A stretch of DNA of 64,000 nt from Mesorhizobium sp. (GTDB taxonomy: Bacteria > Pseudomonadota > Alphaproteobacteria > Rhizobiales > Rhizobiaceae): positions 1 to 64,000 of the forward strand of contig SAQR01000033.1 in NCBI GenBank assembly GCA_004020365.1. Direction: 5' to 3'. This document shows, one piece after another, positions 54,625 through 63,867 of this stretch (the first letter of the stretch is position 1; each line of letters starts with the position of its first letter). The notes under the pieces were generated by a model. That model was given only the letters and a program-made list of their open reading frames with translations. It made no database searches and was not told the DNA's origin. The translations under genes were made by a program, and so were the position numbers.

Positions 54625-54644
54625 TGTCGGCTCCCGGGGGTGGC

Positions 54645-55340
54645 AGAAAACGCTTTGGAATCAGTGGAATGATGCCAAAGTGTATCTGAAACCGCCGGAG
54701 CTTTCCTGCGGAAACTACGATTCCTCAAGTAATTTCAACAACTTGCCGTTTATCGACGGACACTAGTCTAAGGACTGGCTGCAGGGCTTCGACTGTCATT
54801 GGGACGTCGGGACGACAGGTTTTGGTTGCTTCTGATCGCCCGCGCGAAGATGGCCGACGCGATGTTGACATGAATGTGAACGGGTCGCTCAATCTGAGCT
54901 ATGAATGACGCGTTTGGGCCAAATGCCGCAGATCTATCGGCCTGGGGTCTCTGACGCGGGGCAGTTGATGGCTTCTCTGGGCCACTGTCAATCACCTCCA
55001 GCTTCGGCGAAAATCGTCAGCACCTGGACCGGGTCCGCGCGCGAGCTAGTAATCCCACTCGCGGCGCCGCGCGGCAACTTGTCAGCCAATGTTTCGATCG
55101 GGATCCGTTGCCGGATCAGGCTGCAAGGGTCGGCGGCCATCTGGAAATGGCCGGGGCATCTAGCGACAACGGCAGGATGATCGACGTGCGTGCCGTTCGG
55201 AAATCCGTGCGATGTTACTCCGCGACTCCGCGAATGAGTTCGCTTTTTGAATTTTCGCCGCCCTGCAGCAAACATCCAACAATGGAACCTGGCAGTTATC
55301 CAGAATTTCCTTGAAGGTTCAAATAGCGCTCCGGTGAAGG
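54645..55340. other. Gene-free stretch
   Basis: About 700 bases between the ISNCY-type element and the peptide transporter. Short readings on both strands lack known motifs and have no ribosome sites. I see nothing to call. Confidence 0.4.
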
Positions 55341-56993
55341 TCAATTCCCCGCGCTGGCCATGCGCCGTCCCTTGATCGCCTTCTCCAGCCAGCCGATCTC
55401 CATTTCGGGCACCGAGGACAAGAGAAGGTCTGTATAGTCGTCGAAGGGCGGCGCCAGCACCTGGCTCTTCGCGCCGTAGCGCACCACCTCGCCGCGATAC
55501 ATCACCGCGATCGAATCGGCGATCGACTTCACCGTGGCGAGGTCGTGGGTGATGAACAGATAGGCGACGTTTTCCTCTTTCTGCAGCTCGAGCAGCAGCT
55601 TCAGGATGCCGTGGGCCACCAGTGGGTCGAGCGCCGAGGTGACCTCGTCGCAGATGATCAGCTTCGGCTTGGCGGCAAGCGAGCGGGCAATGCAGACGCG
55701 CTGCTTTTGGCCGCCGGAAAGCTCGGCCGGGTAGCGGTCGACGAAGCCCTTGCCCATCTCGATCTTGTCGAGCAGCTCGGCGACGCGGGCGTCACGTTGC
55801 CTTCCACGCAGACCGAAATAGAATTCGAGCGGCCGGCCGATGGTGGTTCCGACGGTCTGGCGCGGATTCATCGCCACGTCGGCCATCTGGTAGATCATCT
55901 GCAATTGGCGCAGATCCTCCTTCGGCCGGTCGGCAAGCCGGTTGGCGAGTGGACGTCCGTCGAAGGTGACGGTGCCTTGTTCGGGCGGCAACAGGCCGGT
56001 GACGGCGCGCGCCAGCGTCGACTTGCCCGAGCCGGACTCGCCGACCACCGCCAGCGTCTGGCCTGGATAGATGTCGACCGAGACGTTCTTCAGCACCTTG
56101 ATGTGGCTGCGGCCATAGGCGGCGGTGATATTCTTGACCGACAGGAACGGCGTCGTGCCGGGCTTCTGTTCCTGGTGCTCGATCTCATGCACCGAGACCA
56201 GCGCATTGGTGTATTCCTGGCGCGGTTCCTTGATGATCTGGCGGGTGCCGCCCCATTCGACCAGCCGGCCGTGGCGCAGCACCATGATCTCGTCCGACAC
56301 CTGGGCGACGACGGCCAAGTCGTGGGTGATGTAGAGCGCGGCGACATGTGTGTCGCGGATGGCGTCCTTGATCGCCGCCAGCACGTCGATCTGCGTCGTC
56401 ACGTCGAGCGCCGTGGTCGGCTCGTCGAAGACGATCAGGTCGGGCTCGGAACAGAGCGCCATCGCCGTCATCACGCGCTGCAGCTGGCCGCCCGACACCT
56501 GGTGCGGAAACCGCTCGCCTATGCTTTCGGGGTTCGGCAGGCTGAGCTTCTTGAACAGTGCGACGGCGCGCTTCTCGGCCGCGGCCCGTGTCGCCGTGCC
56601 GTGCAGCAGCGTCGCCTCGACCACCTGGTCCATCAGCCTGTGCGCCGGGTTGAAGGCCGCCGCGGCCGATTGCGCGACATAGCAGACCTCGCGGCCGCGC
56701 AGCTTGCGAAAGCCCTCCTTGCCGCCCTTCAGGATGTCGCGGCCGTTCAGGATGACCTCGCCGCCGGTGATGCGGACGCCGCCGCGGCCATAGCCCATCG
56801 AGGACAGGCCGATGGTCGACTTGCCGGCGCCGGACTCGCCGATCAGGCCGAGCACCTTGCCCTTCTCGAGCGTCAGTGAGACGTCGTGGACAAGCACGAT
56901 GTTCTTGGGCGGCTCGCCTGGCGGGAACACGGTGGCCTCGATGCGCAGATTGCGGATATCGAGCAGCACGGACTTTGCTCGCTGGTCAGCCAT
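55341..56993 (-). CDS. Peptide ABC ATPase, DppD-DppF fusion
   Basis: This 550-residue protein carries two ATPase domains. The first (~10-270) has GESGAGKSTIGLSSMG, QVSGGQLQRVMTAMAL and VFDEPTTALD. The second (~285-540) has GESGSGKSTLARAVTG, ELSGGQKQRVCIARSL and ICDEVTSALD. Such fusions (YejF/GsiA type) replace separate DppD and DppF. ATG 56993 overlaps the permease stop; a longer reading upstream runs across the permease gene and is not real. Base composition is GC-rich and housekeeping-like. Confidence 0.92.
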   Translation of the reverse strand: MADQRAKSVLLDIRNLRIEATVFPPGEPPKNIVLVHDVSLTLEKGKVLGLIGESGAGKSTIGLSSMGYGRGGVRITGGEVILNGRDILKGGKEGFRKLRGREVCYVAQSAAAAFNPAHRLMDQVVEATLLHGTATRAAAEKRAVALFKKLSLPNPESIGERFPHQVSGGQLQRVMTAMALCSEPDLIVFDEPTTALDVTTQIDVLAAIKDAIRDTHVAALYITHDLAVVAQVSDEIMVLRHGRLVEWGGTRQIIKEPRQEYTNALVSVHEIEHQEQKPGTTPFLSVKNITAAYGRSHIKVLKNVSVDIYPGQTLAVVGESGSGKSTLARAVTGLLPPEQGTVTFDGRPLANRLADRPKEDLRQLQMIYQMADVAMNPRQTVGTTIGRPLEFYFGLRGRQRDARVAELLDKIEMGKGFVDRYPAELSGGQKQRVCIARSLAAKPKLIICDEVTSALDPLVAHGILKLLLELQKEENVAYLFITHDLATVKSIADSIAVMYRGEVVRYGAKSQVLAPPFDDYTDLLLSSVPEMEIGWLEKAIKGRRMASAGN

Positions 56994-57817
56994 CACCCGC
57001 GTCCTCCCTTCAGGCTCGTCGTGCGGTTGAGCACCCAGTCGGCGACGAGGTTGACGGAAATCGCCAGCATTGCGATCGCCGCCGCCGGGATGAGTGCCGC
57101 CGCGATGCCGAAGACGATGCCGTCCTTGTTTTCCTTGACCATGCCGCCCCAGTCGGCGCTGGGCGGCTGCACGCCGAGCCCGAGGAAGGACAGCGTCGAC
57201 AGGAACAGCACGGCATAGATGAATCGCAGGCCGAGTTCCGAAACCAGCGGCGACAATGCATTGGGCAGGATCTCGCGGAAGATGATCCACACGCTGCCTT
57301 CGCCGCGCAACTTGGCCGCCTCGACGAAATCCATGACGTTGATGTCGACGGCGACCGCCCGCGACAGGCGATAGACGCGGGTCGAGTCGAGAATGCCCAT
57401 CACCAGGATCAGCGTCACCAGATTGGTTGGCAGCACCGAAAGCACGACGAGGCCCATGATCAGCGTCGGGATCGACATCAGGAGATCGACTAGGCGCGAC
57501 ATAAGCGTGTCGAACCAGCCGCCGAAAACCGCCGCCGAGAAGCCAAGGATGGCGCCGAGCGAGAAGGACAGCGCGGTGGCCAGCACGGCGATGAACAGCG
57601 TGACGCGGGCGCCGTAGATCATGCGCGAAAGAAGGTCGCGGCCGAGATTGTCGGTGCCCAGCAAATGTGTCGCCGACATCGGTGCCCAGACGTCGCCGAC
57701 GATCTCGCCATTGCCGTACGGCGCGATCCACGGCGCGAAGATCGCCGCCAGCACGAACAGCGCCGTCAGCACCAGGCCGATCAGCGCGGGAATGGGGATA
57801 TGTTTTATATCCAGCAC
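56993..57817 (-). CDS. Peptide ABC permease (DppC type)
   Basis: This 274-residue permease has ATHLLGTDNLGRDLLSRMIY and the EAA-like loop EAAKLRGEGSVWIIFREILP, with SFLGLGVQPPSADWGGMVKE near the C-terminus. There are six TM helices. It overlaps the fused ATPase gene and follows the DppB-type permease by 11 bases. Confidence 0.92.
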   Translation of the reverse strand: MLDIKHIPIPALIGLVLTALFVLAAIFAPWIAPYGNGEIVGDVWAPMSATHLLGTDNLGRDLLSRMIYGARVTLFIAVLATALSFSLGAILGFSAAVFGGWFDTLMSRLVDLLMSIPTLIMGLVVLSVLPTNLVTLILVMGILDSTRVYRLSRAVAVDINVMDFVEAAKLRGEGSVWIIFREILPNALSPLVSELGLRFIYAVLFLSTLSFLGLGVQPPSADWGGMVKENKDGIVFGIAAALIPAAAIAMLAISVNLVADWVLNRTTSLKGGRG

Positions 57818-57828
57818 GGCGCCGCCCC

Positions 57829-58785
57829 TTATTTCGGGTGTCCGAGACGCGGATTGGCGACGATCGCCGCTATGTCCGCAATGATGTTCAGGCTGATATA
57901 AACGGCGGCAAAGATCAGACCGACCGCCTGAACCACCGGCACATCGCGCTTGGTGACGTGGTCGACGAGATATTGCCCCATGCCCGGGTACACGAAGATC
58001 ACCTCGACCACGACGACGCCGACGATGAGATAGGCGAGGTTGAGCATGACGACGTTGATGATCGGCGCAATCGCATTGGGGAAGGCATGCCTGCGAATGA
58101 CGGCGAATGCCGAAAGCCCCTTGAGCTCCGCCGTCTCGACATAAGCCGATTGCATGACATTGAGAATCGCGGCGCGCGTCATGCGCATCATGTGGGCGAG
58201 CACCACCAGCGTCAGCGCCGCCGCCGGCAGCATGATCGCCTGCATGCGCTCGCCGAACGGCATTCCGTCATAGACCGTCGAGATGCCGGGGAAGATCTGG
58301 TATTTCACGGCAAAGAAATAGACGAGCACGTAACCGATGAAGAATTCGGGAAACGACGTCGAAGCAAGCGCCAGTCCGGAGATCAGCTTGTCGACCCAGC
58401 CATTGCGGTAACGCACTGCGATCAGGCCGAGGATGATCGCCAGCGGCACGGCCACGACCGCCGCCCAGAAGGCGAGGAACAGCGTGTTCCACAACCGCCC
58501 CTTGATCGACGTCGCAATATCCTGCCCGCTTGACATGGCGGTGCCGAGATCGCCGGTCACGACGCCGCCGAGCCAGCGGAAATAGCGGATAAAGGCGGGA
58601 TCGTTGAGGCCGAGCTGCTCGCGCAGATTGGCGAGCGACTCCGGTGTCGCCGACTGTCCGAGGATGGCTTGCGCGACGTCGCCGGGCAGGATCTGGGTGC
58701 CGGCGAAGATCAGGACCGATACGGCGACAAGGAGAAGAACGCCCAGCGATACACGCTGGACGATCAGTCTCACGATGTGCGACAT
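57829..58785 (-). CDS. Peptide ABC permease (DppB type)
   Basis: This 318-residue permease starts at ATG 58785 (MSHIVRLIVQRVSLGVLLLV). It has IFAGTQILPGDVAQAILG, the loop ETAELKGLSAFAVIRRHAFP and VEVIFVYPGMGQYLVDHV. A longer reading to 58815 overlaps the binding-protein end and adds ten residues without support. Confidence 0.9.
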   Translation of the reverse strand: MSHIVRLIVQRVSLGVLLLVAVSVLIFAGTQILPGDVAQAILGQSATPESLANLREQLGLNDPAFIRYFRWLGGVVTGDLGTAMSSGQDIATSIKGRLWNTLFLAFWAAVVAVPLAIILGLIAVRYRNGWVDKLISGLALASTSFPEFFIGYVLVYFFAVKYQIFPGISTVYDGMPFGERMQAIMLPAAALTLVVLAHMMRMTRAAILNVMQSAYVETAELKGLSAFAVIRRHAFPNAIAPIINVVMLNLAYLIVGVVVVEVIFVYPGMGQYLVDHVTKRDVPVVQAVGLIFAAVYISLNIIADIAAIVANPRLGHPK

Positions 58786-58796
58786 AGGCGCCCGGA

Positions 58797-60383
58797 TCAG
58801 GCCGTCAGCCAGCATCTGGAAAACGCGTAGCCGCCGTCCATCAGCTCGCCCCGCCCGCCCCCATAGCCGCCGATCTTGTCAGAGATGGCGTCAATGAATT
58901 GGTTGAACATCGGCAAGATCGTCCCCCCTTCGTCCCGAACGATAATGGCCATCTCGCGATACAGGTTCTTGCGCTTATTTTCGTCGAGTTCGGCGCGTGC
59001 TTCCGTAAGAAGCTTATCGAACCTCTCGTTGGAGAAGCGGGTTTCATTCCAGGGAGCCGTTGACAGATAAGCGGTCGCATACATCTGGCTCTGTATCGCG
59101 CGCCCGGACCAGAAAGAGGTGCAGAAAGGCTTCTTGTTCCATACCTCAGCCGAATAGCCGTCGTCCGGCTCGCGCTTGACGTCGAGAGTGATGCCGGCCT
59201 TGGCACAGCTCTGCTGATAGAGCTGTGCTGCATCGACCGCTCCAGGGAAACTGGAATAGGCGGTCCGAAGAAGAATGGAGCCACTGTGACCAGATTTCTT
59301 GTAATGATGCTTCGCCTGGTCAGGGTCGAAGGTGCGCTGCTCGATGTCGTCAGGGAACAGCGGATAGGAGGCATTGATTGGGAAATCGTTCCCAACCGTG
59401 CCGTACCCGTGCAGAATCTTGTCAACCATCTCCTGCCGGTCCATGGCGAGCTTGAGCGCCATGCGAAGATCGTTGTTGTCGAAGGGCGCTGAATCGCAGC
59501 GCATAATGAAAACATAGTGCCCAGGGCCGGACACCGCTTCGACCTTAAGGTTGGGCACTCGCTTGACGAAATCGACAACCTTCGGCTCCACCTTGTTGAT
59601 CATGTGCACCTGCCCGCTCTGCAGCGCAGAGATGCGGGACGTGGCGTCATTGATGACGATAATTTCGACTTGATCGGCGAAGCCCATCTTGTCGGCCTGC
59701 CAGAAATTGGCAAAGCGTTCGCCGCCGTGGCGGACGCCGGGCTCGTTGACCGTCACCTTATAGGGACCCGCGCTGATACCTTCGGCCGGATTGTCCCTGC
59801 CGCCGTTTGGTTGGATGACGAGATGGTAGTCCGTCATCAAGAATGGAAGCTCGGCGTCCGGTTCCTTGAGGGTAATGACGACGTCCCGGCCGTCCGCCTT
59901 CAGGCTCTTGATGTTGCGCATAATGCCCAATGCGGCGGACTTCGATTTCTCGTCAGAATGACGTTCCAGGGTTGCCACTACGTCTTCCGCCGTAACCGTC
60001 TTTCCGTTGTGAAACTCCACATCTTGACGGATCTTAAAAGTCCAGATTTTGACGTCGTCTGACGAACCGACCTCCTCAGCAAGGCGATTCTCCAGGTGGC
60101 CGTCAGGCGTTAGCGCCACCAGATACTCGCCCCAGCACTTTCCGAAGATGCCCGGCAGAGTCACGAAAGTCGCCGGATCGAGGCTTTGAGTTGACCCGCC
60201 GCCGTCGATGCCGCCTTTGATAATGCCGCCGCGCACCGGTCCTTCGGCCTGCGCAGCTCTGGCAAGGAGCGAATTCGCGAATGTCGCTGAGACGCCGAGC
60301 GCCGTCGCCCGGCCGAGAAATTCCCGTCGGCTCAGCCGGCCGGCAGCGACGCAGCGGCTGAGATAGCCGAGTTCTTGTGACAT
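58797..60383 (-). CDS. Peptide-binding protein (SBP family 5)
   Basis: This 528-residue binding protein has a Tat signal (LSRREFLGRATALG, cleaved after RAAQA). Family-5 motifs include VKIWTFKIRQDVEFHNGKTV, LRMALKLAMDRQEMVDKIL and PFDNND. CGGAGGAAGGAACA precedes the ATG. Its composition is less GC-rich than the permease and ATPase genes that follow. It is the first gene of the transporter operon. Confidence 0.9.
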   Translation of the reverse strand: MSQELGYLSRCVAAGRLSRREFLGRATALGVSATFANSLLARAAQAEGPVRGGIIKGGIDGGGSTQSLDPATFVTLPGIFGKCWGEYLVALTPDGHLENRLAEEVGSSDDVKIWTFKIRQDVEFHNGKTVTAEDVVATLERHSDEKSKSAALGIMRNIKSLKADGRDVVITLKEPDAELPFLMTDYHLVIQPNGGRDNPAEGISAGPYKVTVNEPGVRHGGERFANFWQADKMGFADQVEIIVINDATSRISALQSGQVHMINKVEPKVVDFVKRVPNLKVEAVSGPGHYVFIMRCDSAPFDNNDLRMALKLAMDRQEMVDKILHGYGTVGNDFPINASYPLFPDDIEQRTFDPDQAKHHYKKSGHSGSILLRTAYSSFPGAVDAAQLYQQSCAKAGITLDVKREPDDGYSAEVWNKKPFCTSFWSGRAIQSQMYATAYLSTAPWNETRFSNERFDKLLTEARAELDENKRKNLYREMAIIVRDEGGTILPMFNQFIDAISDKIGGYGGGRGELMDGGYAFSRCWLTA

Positions 60384-60976
60384 TGGGATGTTCCTTCCTC
60401 CGCTAGGGCCGACAATGCAGCCTCTTTTTATGGCTGTGCCAATGGCTACTGTACCAACGTGAACCGACTATTTAGTGCGAATTCGCTTCACTCAATGCAG
60501 GAAAGCGTCGTTTTTTCGCTGCCCACGCAGAAAGGCGGCCATCACTACGGCGATGGCGAGAGCGGGATCGTTGACGTCAAATTTTGACGGCGAGTTCGAG
60601 TTATCAGAAAAGTCTATACCGACGGGCTGCGGCATGTGCTAGACATACCGGCGTGAGGATCATCCGTGTTCAGAGCGGCTCACGATGTGGCTGATGACAG
60701 GTCACCGGCACTCGGTACAACCGAAGCCGGCGGTTTACGCTTAGTCCCTTCCCGTTTGGATCTCACATCGGGCCCGCCTCCCATAAGATGCCGACGGATG
60801 CTGCCCGAAGCCGACTACGGCAACGATCAGAATAGGACACTGGGACAAGAGGGTTCATTGCGCGCAGTGGGCCGTTAAGGACAGTCTGCATCCGCGCCTA
60901 CTAGCGGCGGCGACATCGGCGTTCGTTTTGATGCGTCTTGATGATTGCGTGCCATCGAGGCCTGAATACGACCTCA
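60384..60976. other. Gene-free stretch upstream of transporter
   Basis: About 590 bases between the amidohydrolase and the peptide transporter. It must hold the transporter promoter, but I could not point to clear -35/-10 boxes. Short frames here show no motif. Confidence 0.4.
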
Positions 60977-62413
60977 TCAGAGATCCCTCAAATTGTAGAC
61001 TGAACGATTATTCTTATGGAGAACCATGCGCGCTGCCTCTATCGCCTCGTCAAAGTCCAGACTTCCCCCAACGACATGGTCGGTCAACGCCTTCGCAAGA
61101 TATCGCTTACCCCATCGTCCGGCGAGCCAGAACAACTCGGGCACGTGGTAGTTGTCGCTGGCAAACAGGATCTTTGAAAGCGGAACGGCCTCCAACACCT
61201 GCTTATACCTCTCGTGGAGGCTCTGGTGGACGAACGGGGTCATGATCGACAGTTCGAAATAGCAATTTGGATACAAGTGGCTCAGCCAGGCCGCCTTGCC
61301 GACCGAAGGGTAGCCCGCGTGCAGCGGGATGATCTTCGGCGTTCTCATCATGTTGTCCCTGTCGAACCGAACCACTTCTTCCAGGTAGAAGGGGTCCTGG
61401 TTGCGCAGGATAACCTCGGGCGCTTCGCCGTCGCCGGTGTGGATTTGCATCGGCATGTCTCGCTTGAGGCATTCCTCGAGCGCCAATGTGAACGTGTACC
61501 GTCGCAGATCCTTCGAGATATTGAACGCTGCCTGCCGTTTCATGATCGGTAGTTCCGAGTAGGATCTCCGCATCGCATCCCACGACTTAGCCGCAAGAGT
61601 CCGGTCGTAAAGCGGCTCTATCAGGCCAATAAAGGGTAGTAGGTAAGACTTCATGCCCACCGACCTCTTGCCGAAATTGCCAGTGCCGTCCAGGACCTCG
61701 AGAAGCCTTTCAGAGTAGAGTTCCTCGAATTCACCAAATGACACATCCATACCAAAGAATTCACGCTGGATTTCCTCGACGCGAGCAATCCTGTGGGTCC
61801 TACAAGGCAGAATCCCCTCCTCGAATTTTTCAATGGCCGGCCGGCCGCCGCTTTCATGATAGCCAGTATCGAGCATGATGTTTTCCAGGTTGACATCCCG
61901 GAATAGTGAATTGACATAGAGCCAATAATCGTTGGCTCGGTCATTTCGTGCCTCGATCACGGCCTCAAATATCGGTTCGCAATCGAGAAACTGTGCAAGC
62001 TCCTTTGTCAGGAATTTGATAAAGATGCTTTGGGACAGGTGATAAGTCATCTCGTCGACCTTGCCCTGAATGCCGTACGTCTTGTCGAGATCGTGCCGGG
62101 TTGTCTCGTCACCGGTGAGCCAGCGGTTATAGACCCCCGCGGGGAAGTAATTAGGAAACGGGAATCCAGCCAACGAAATGCGCTCGAGATAGCGCTGTGG
62201 AGTCGTAACGGCATCGCGGTCGGTAACCAGGTGACAATGCGTGTCATCAAGCGCAAGCGTGTTGACCACCTCGAATATCTTCGAGAATTCAGGATCCTGC
62301 CGTTTGCAAAACAGGGGCAGGTGTTGCAACCAGCGAGAGGTCGACGGCGTTGGCGTCGCCGGATTTTCAGCCAGATTTCCTCCTCGCGTTGCGATTTCAC
62401 TTTGCTTAGTCAT
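60977..62413 (-). CDS. Amidohydrolase-superfamily protein (PF04909-like)
   Basis: This 478-residue TIM-barrel hydrolase has ALDDTHCHLVTD near the N-terminus (first metal His pair), MPMQIHTGDGEAPEV (His), KIIPLHAGYPSVGKAAWL (His) and LFASDNYHVPELFWLAGRWG (Asp). This pattern is that of amidohydrolase_2 proteins, including the N-terminal domain of FluG-like proteins. GGGAGCGTGCA precedes the ATG. It lies upstream of a peptide-type transporter on the same strand and may process the imported compound. The substrate is unknown. Confidence 0.82.
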   Translation of the reverse strand: MTKQSEIATRGGNLAENPATPTPSTSRWLQHLPLFCKRQDPEFSKIFEVVNTLALDDTHCHLVTDRDAVTTPQRYLERISLAGFPFPNYFPAGVYNRWLTGDETTRHDLDKTYGIQGKVDEMTYHLSQSIFIKFLTKELAQFLDCEPIFEAVIEARNDRANDYWLYVNSLFRDVNLENIMLDTGYHESGGRPAIEKFEEGILPCRTHRIARVEEIQREFFGMDVSFGEFEELYSERLLEVLDGTGNFGKRSVGMKSYLLPFIGLIEPLYDRTLAAKSWDAMRRSYSELPIMKRQAAFNISKDLRRYTFTLALEECLKRDMPMQIHTGDGEAPEVILRNQDPFYLEEVVRFDRDNMMRTPKIIPLHAGYPSVGKAAWLSHLYPNCYFELSIMTPFVHQSLHERYKQVLEAVPLSKILFASDNYHVPELFWLAGRWGKRYLAKALTDHVVGGSLDFDEAIEAARMVLHKNNRSVYNLRDL

Positions 62414-62740
62414 TGCACGCTCCCGGCGACTGGGCTGCTCTTCACAAGTTATGGTCTATCGTCGCGCTTACAAGTCGACCCGCAACCATGTCGCGAACTG
62501 TACTAAGATCGCCCATCCAGCCCACAAATTGGCGCCCTAGACGCCCGACAGTAGCAAAGAAGACCAGCGGTATCGTGCTAGTTCTTGCGACTAGCCGCCG
62601 TTATCCGGCGCCAAATAGGGAAGGTGAGCAGTCTTGCAGCACTCGCGCTCGCGCTTTTTTGATTTTCAACAACTCCCATTCCTAGGGGACTTCGGCTGGC
62701 GCTTCCGGTGGTAGGCTTGATCCAGTCAAACGGGTCCGCC

Positions 62741-62757
62741 TTGAGCCGGCGGCTCAA
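62741..62757. repeat. Short perfect hairpin TTGAGCC-GGC-GGCTCAA
   Basis: A 7-base perfect stem with a 3-base loop in the otherwise gene-free stretch 62414-63136. It may be a terminator or a small dispersed palindrome. No T tract follows. Confidence 0.35.
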
Positions 62758-63136
62758 CCCGAGCCAACGTTCGACTTGACGATCTTCATCGACCGCCGAA
62801 GTGGATTTTCATGGCCAGAAGCGGTCTAACGACACCGGCAACACCCGAGCATGTGCAGTGCGGCCACCCCGCTCGGCATGCCTCGGCGGTCAGAGAGGCT
62901 TCGACCACAAGGCCATGGCCACATGGCTCGACTCTATCGCAGGGTAAAGGTAAAGAGACCTGCTGCTTCATGGCACATGGGCCATGGAGAACCAAGGAGA
63001 ACCGTAGGCTGAGATGTGCTGAACAGGCCGCTTGATTTCCGCGCGATCGCGCAAGAGCCGATGGTCAGGACGGCCCGAGAACCAACATTTCACACAGTGC
63101 TACTTCGCCCCCTTGCATTGATAGGCCATTCTTTCT

Positions 63137-63559
63137 TCATTCCACAAACTTCGTACGATTATGATATGCACAGATGTTCGCGTAATGGTGGGTTATCTCC
63201 TCATCAACCCTTATGTCATTTATAGCGACGATGCTTGCCCACGCCCCCGAGTCTTCGTTGGCCCAAACTATCTTTGTGTTTGGGTTCTCAGAGTGGTTTA
63301 CGATTGATATGAATCCGAAAACAACGTAACCTGCCATTAGCTCTTTCCCTCCGATCTGTTGGTCGTTGCGCACGAAATAATATTCAAACAATCCAGTTTT
63401 TTCAAATACCCTTGCGGTCGAATCGTCAAATCCCCAAGTTGGCGCCCTCTCAATTACATCTCCAACATTGAACGAAGTATTGGCAAACACAGCACGACCC
63501 TTCAGAGGAATTTTTTTGACGTACACACTGTTGTTGCAGTCAAACACTTTTTCGGCCAT
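63137..63559 (-). CDS. Small SET-domain protein
   Basis: This 140-residue protein is made of a SET domain alone: KKIPLKGRAVFANTSFNVGD, VIERAPTW, then FISIVNHSENPNTKIVWAN (the NHS cofactor motif) and VAINDIRVDEEITHHYAN (the catalytic Tyr region). SET proteins transfer methyl groups from S-adenosylmethionine to protein lysine; free-standing bacterial forms are short like this. AAGAAAGGACACACG precedes ATG 63559. It is clearly more AT-rich than its neighbours, a sign of transfer. The target protein is unknown. Confidence 0.82.
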   Translation of the reverse strand: MAEKVFDCNNSVYVKKIPLKGRAVFANTSFNVGDVIERAPTWGFDDSTARVFEKTGLFEYYFVRNDQQIGGKELMAGYVVFGFISIVNHSENPNTKIVWANEDSGAWASIVAINDIRVDEEITHHYANICAYHNRTKFVE

Positions 63560-63867
63560 CGTGTGTCCTTTCTTGATACTGCCACGTTCGCAAGGCAAGC
63601 CCTCTTGGCGGACTGCCATTACGCTTTCGCACCGCCATGCGTCTCGCAGGCGCCGTACTAGATGGGCAACCGTTGAGAGACACTCAAACCGTGCATCCCC
63701 TAATACGAAAGAGGCTCAAGCCTTGCTTTTGGAGACTCGGCTTGACACTGCGCCTCCGCGAAAGAACATAGATCGTCCTCGAGCTTATAATACCTACCAA
63801 TACGCATAGTCGCGTGAGAGAGATATCAGCTGGCGGTAGGTCTGGCAGGCTAAGCTGCGGCGCGACA

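Larger units (their letters stand above)
50900..54640 (-). mobile_element. ISNCY-type element split by IS21
   Basis: A DDE transposase reading on the minus strand is interrupted at 51733-54070 by an IS21 element. Removing the IS21 and one copy of GCCAG restores the frame GSGALSWHDHRRAAKKR across the junction. Ends of this older element were not resolved; limits given are approximate. The gap 50533-50948 otherwise shows nothing I recognise. Confidence 0.7.

Noticed and set aside
55545-56879. A 444-residue plus-strand reading
   Set aside because: It lies antisense to the fused peptide ATPase and is rich in Arg, Asp and His without any motif.
56994-57731. N-terminal extension of the fused ATPase
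   Set aside because: It is an out-of-frame reading over the permease gene; the true ATG overlaps the permease stop at 56993.
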